DNA from: an uncultured Lachnospiraceae bacterium
Lineage (GTDB): Bacteria; Bacillota; Clostridia; Lachnospirales; Lachnospiraceae
Assembly: GCA_947037115.1 (NCBI GenBank)
Contig: CAMQTN010000019.1
Location: forward strand, 1-41,614
Reading direction: 5' to 3'
Length of the DNA stretch: 41,614 bases
Every line of letters begins with the position of its first letter. The first letter of the stretch is position 1. A program made the translations under genes and the position numbers. This document shows, in pieces, positions 40,339 to 41,614 of this stretch. A model generated the notes under the pieces. The model was not told the origin of the DNA, ran no database searches, and worked only from the letters and a program-made list of their open reading frames with translations.

Positions 40339-41052
40339 TTATGGCGCGACAGGCTTTTTATAAGCCGCCACGCCCTGTTCTGTCAGATGAAACGCACCCT
40401 GCACCGCACTGCACAGGATAATATATACCACAAAGATGACCAGATACGCCTCCAGATAGTTGTATCCGAAGGACGCTTCTATTTTGGCGATTGCCGTGAT
40501 ATCCCTGACCGTCATCATAAAGGCAAGGGAAGTGCTTTTCAAAAGGTTGACCGTGGCATTACAGATATTCGGAAGAGCCGCCACAAGGGCCTGCGGAAGG
40601 ATAATCCTGACATAAGCCTGCGGCTTTGACATGCCAATGGCAAGCGCAGCCTCCATCTGGCCTTTGCTGACTGTGGAAAGCGCTGACCGGAATACCTCCG
40701 CAAGTACCGCCGTGGTATTTAAGATAAAAACCACATAGGCATAGAAAATTGGATTGACATTAAAAATATTGTATGACAGCCCCATTACTTCCTTTATCAG
40801 ATAGTTGAGCGCGGTGGGCAGAAGGCTGTAGAGGAAAAGGATCTGCAGCACCACCGGCGTCCCGCGGATCAGGGATACATAGACCGTAATGATCCTTCGC
40901 CCGATTCTGCCCTCTCCCGCCTTTTTGACCGCCATCAGAAACCCTGCCGGGGCTGAGACCAGAAGCGTCACGGCCACAATAGCAAGCGTCACCGGTACGC
41001 CCTTTAAAACAGCCAGAAAGGTCTCCCACATAAATTGTGTGTTCAACTGCAC
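40339..41052 (-). CDS. Polar amino acid ABC transporter permease 1
   Basis: This 237-residue HisM/GlnP-type permease has about five transmembrane segments, the [19 protein letters not shown] motif near residue 75 and the ATPase-docking EAA loop ([26 protein letters not shown]) near residue 155. The start is probably GTG at 41052, with GGGAGG nine bases upstream and a 10-base overlap with the preceding permease; the GTG at 41091 has a poor ribosome-binding site. It pairs with permease 2 to form a heterodimeric channel. Confidence 0.9.
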   Translation of the reverse strand: MQLNTQFMWETFLAVLKGVPVTLAIVAVTLLVSAPAGFLMAVKKAGEGRIGRRIITVYVSLIRGTPVVLQILFLYSLLPTALNYLIKEVMGLSYNIFNVNPIFYAYVVFILNTTAVLAEVFRSALSTVSKGQMEAALAIGMSKPQAYVRIILPQALVAALPNICNATVNLLKSTSLAFMMTVRDITAIAKIEASFGYNYLEAYLVIFVVYIILCSAVQGAFHLTEQGVAAYKKPVAP

Positions 41053-41566
41053 CTCGATACGCCTCCCTTCCTTTTCTCCGCCGACAGGCACCGCTCCGCC
41101 AATCCGGCACCCTTTTCCGTCAGAAGCGTCAGAGCCCAGTACAGGATAAACAGCGCCAGATAGACTTCAAGACTGTAAGAACCGTGATTTAGTCCGATCA
41201 CCAGCTGGCCCTTTCCCATAATGTCAATCAGCCCTATCGTGTACGCCAGAGATCCTTCCTTCATCAGATTCACCAGCGCATTTGTAAAATTCGGAATTGC
41301 CACTCTGACGCACTGTGGCAGGACAATCCGGTAAAATGCCTGAAATTCCGTCAGGCCGATGCTGACTGCCGCCTCTCTCTGCCCTCTGTCCACCGCCTCA
41401 TAAGCGGAACGGAAAACCTCTGCCATGGAAGCGGCGAACAGAAGGGAAAACGTAGTGATGACAAAAAAACCTTTGCCCGCGTCATTGATGTTGACGCCAA
41501 ACGTGTTTAACAGCTCCGGCAGTCCATAGTAAACCAGAAACAGCAGGACTATGGAAGGCACACAGC
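41043..41566 (-). CDS. Polar amino acid ABC transporter permease 2 (5' truncated)
   Basis: Only the C-terminal 173 or so residues are present; the reading frame is open to the adapter junction. The first readable part, CVPSIVLLFLVYYGLPELL, is the family's central R-x-x-P...YYGLP motif, so roughly the first 60-80 residues (first one or two transmembrane segments) are missing. The EAA loop (GQREAAVSIGLTEFQAFYRIVLPQCV) is intact. The GTG at 41561 seen as a start is an internal valine. It overlaps permease 1 by 10 bases. Confidence 0.88.
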
Positions 41567-41614
41567 CTGTCTCTTATACACATCTCCGAGCCCACGAGAC
41601 TAGCGCTCATCTCG
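41567..41614 (+). other. Illumina Nextera adapter contamination
   Basis: Bases 41567-41585 are CTGTCTCTTATACACATCT, the Tn5 mosaic end used in Nextera libraries; CCGAGCCCACGAGAC (41586-41600) is the read-through adapter. TAGCGCTC (41601-41608) is an 8-base i7 index position and ATCTCG (41609-41614) starts the P7 region. Genomic sequence ends at 41566. Confidence 0.98.

Overview
The window looks like a contig end from a Gram-positive anaerobe of the Clostridia, most likely Lachnospiraceae. This is inferred from gene content and order: short Pta beside TmcAL, a stripped-down SufCB pair, an UPF0237/UPF0210 pair, an ECF vitamin-type transporter, FeoAB, an oversized FtsA-like protein and strong AGGAGG ribosome-binding sites. 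Nearly all genes are on the minus strand; only tmcAL and an AraC-type regulator are on plus. I saw no rRNA, tRNA, CRISPR array, prophage or insertion sequence. The last 48 bases (41567-41614) are not genome: they are an Illumina Nextera adapter with an index, which cuts off the last permease gene.

Layout. 1-3.3 kb: pta and the divergent tRNA-modification gene tmcAL, then a lysophospholipid acyltransferase. 3.3-6.7 kb: a sufC-sufB-cls-acyltransferase operon read from a strong promoter at 6712-6740. 6.8-11.2 kb: sbcC-sbcD nuclease. 11.4-14.6 kb: a histidine-free HPr-like protein, a glycerol-1-phosphate dehydrogenase family protein and a GH13 neopullulanase with a LacI/CcpA-like operator. 14.8-17.0 kb: feoAB ferrous iron uptake. 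17.1-21.3 kb: an epimerase-like protein and an ECF transporter of unknown substrate (UPF0397 S component, fused double ATPase, T component) behind a consensus promoter. 21.4-23.9 kb: upp, an ACT-domain protein and UPF0210. 24.0-26.1 kb: a small unknown protein, an aldo/keto reductase and an AT-rich YefM-YoeB toxin-antitoxin island. 26.2-35.0 kb: a dense gene run (zinc-finger membrane protein, polA, coaE, FtsA-like, walJ, pncA, pncB) mixing replication, cofactor synthesis and division functions. 35.2-37.7 kb: an intracellular GH29 fucosidase with a divergent AraC regulator. 37.7-39.1 kb: a secreted GH25 lysozyme with near-identical wall-binding repeats. 39.5-41.57 kb: a polar amino acid ABC transporter.

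The most interesting signals are non-coding. A roughly 95-nt two-hairpin element occurs twice (5795-5890 and 31813-31909). Each copy abuts the stop codon of an upstream gene inside an operon, in the same orientation, and its stems differ by partly compensatory changes. A second palindromic element occurs at 23132-23170 and 39453-39491, again with a compensatory stem. A phased array of TGTWAC motifs matching the WalR consensus sits over the lysozyme promoter. The YefM-YoeB promoter has one operator filling its -10/-35 spacer, and a small unknown gene has its Shine-Dalgarno locked in a perfect 7-bp hairpin. All identities and pairings were read by eye; none was computed.
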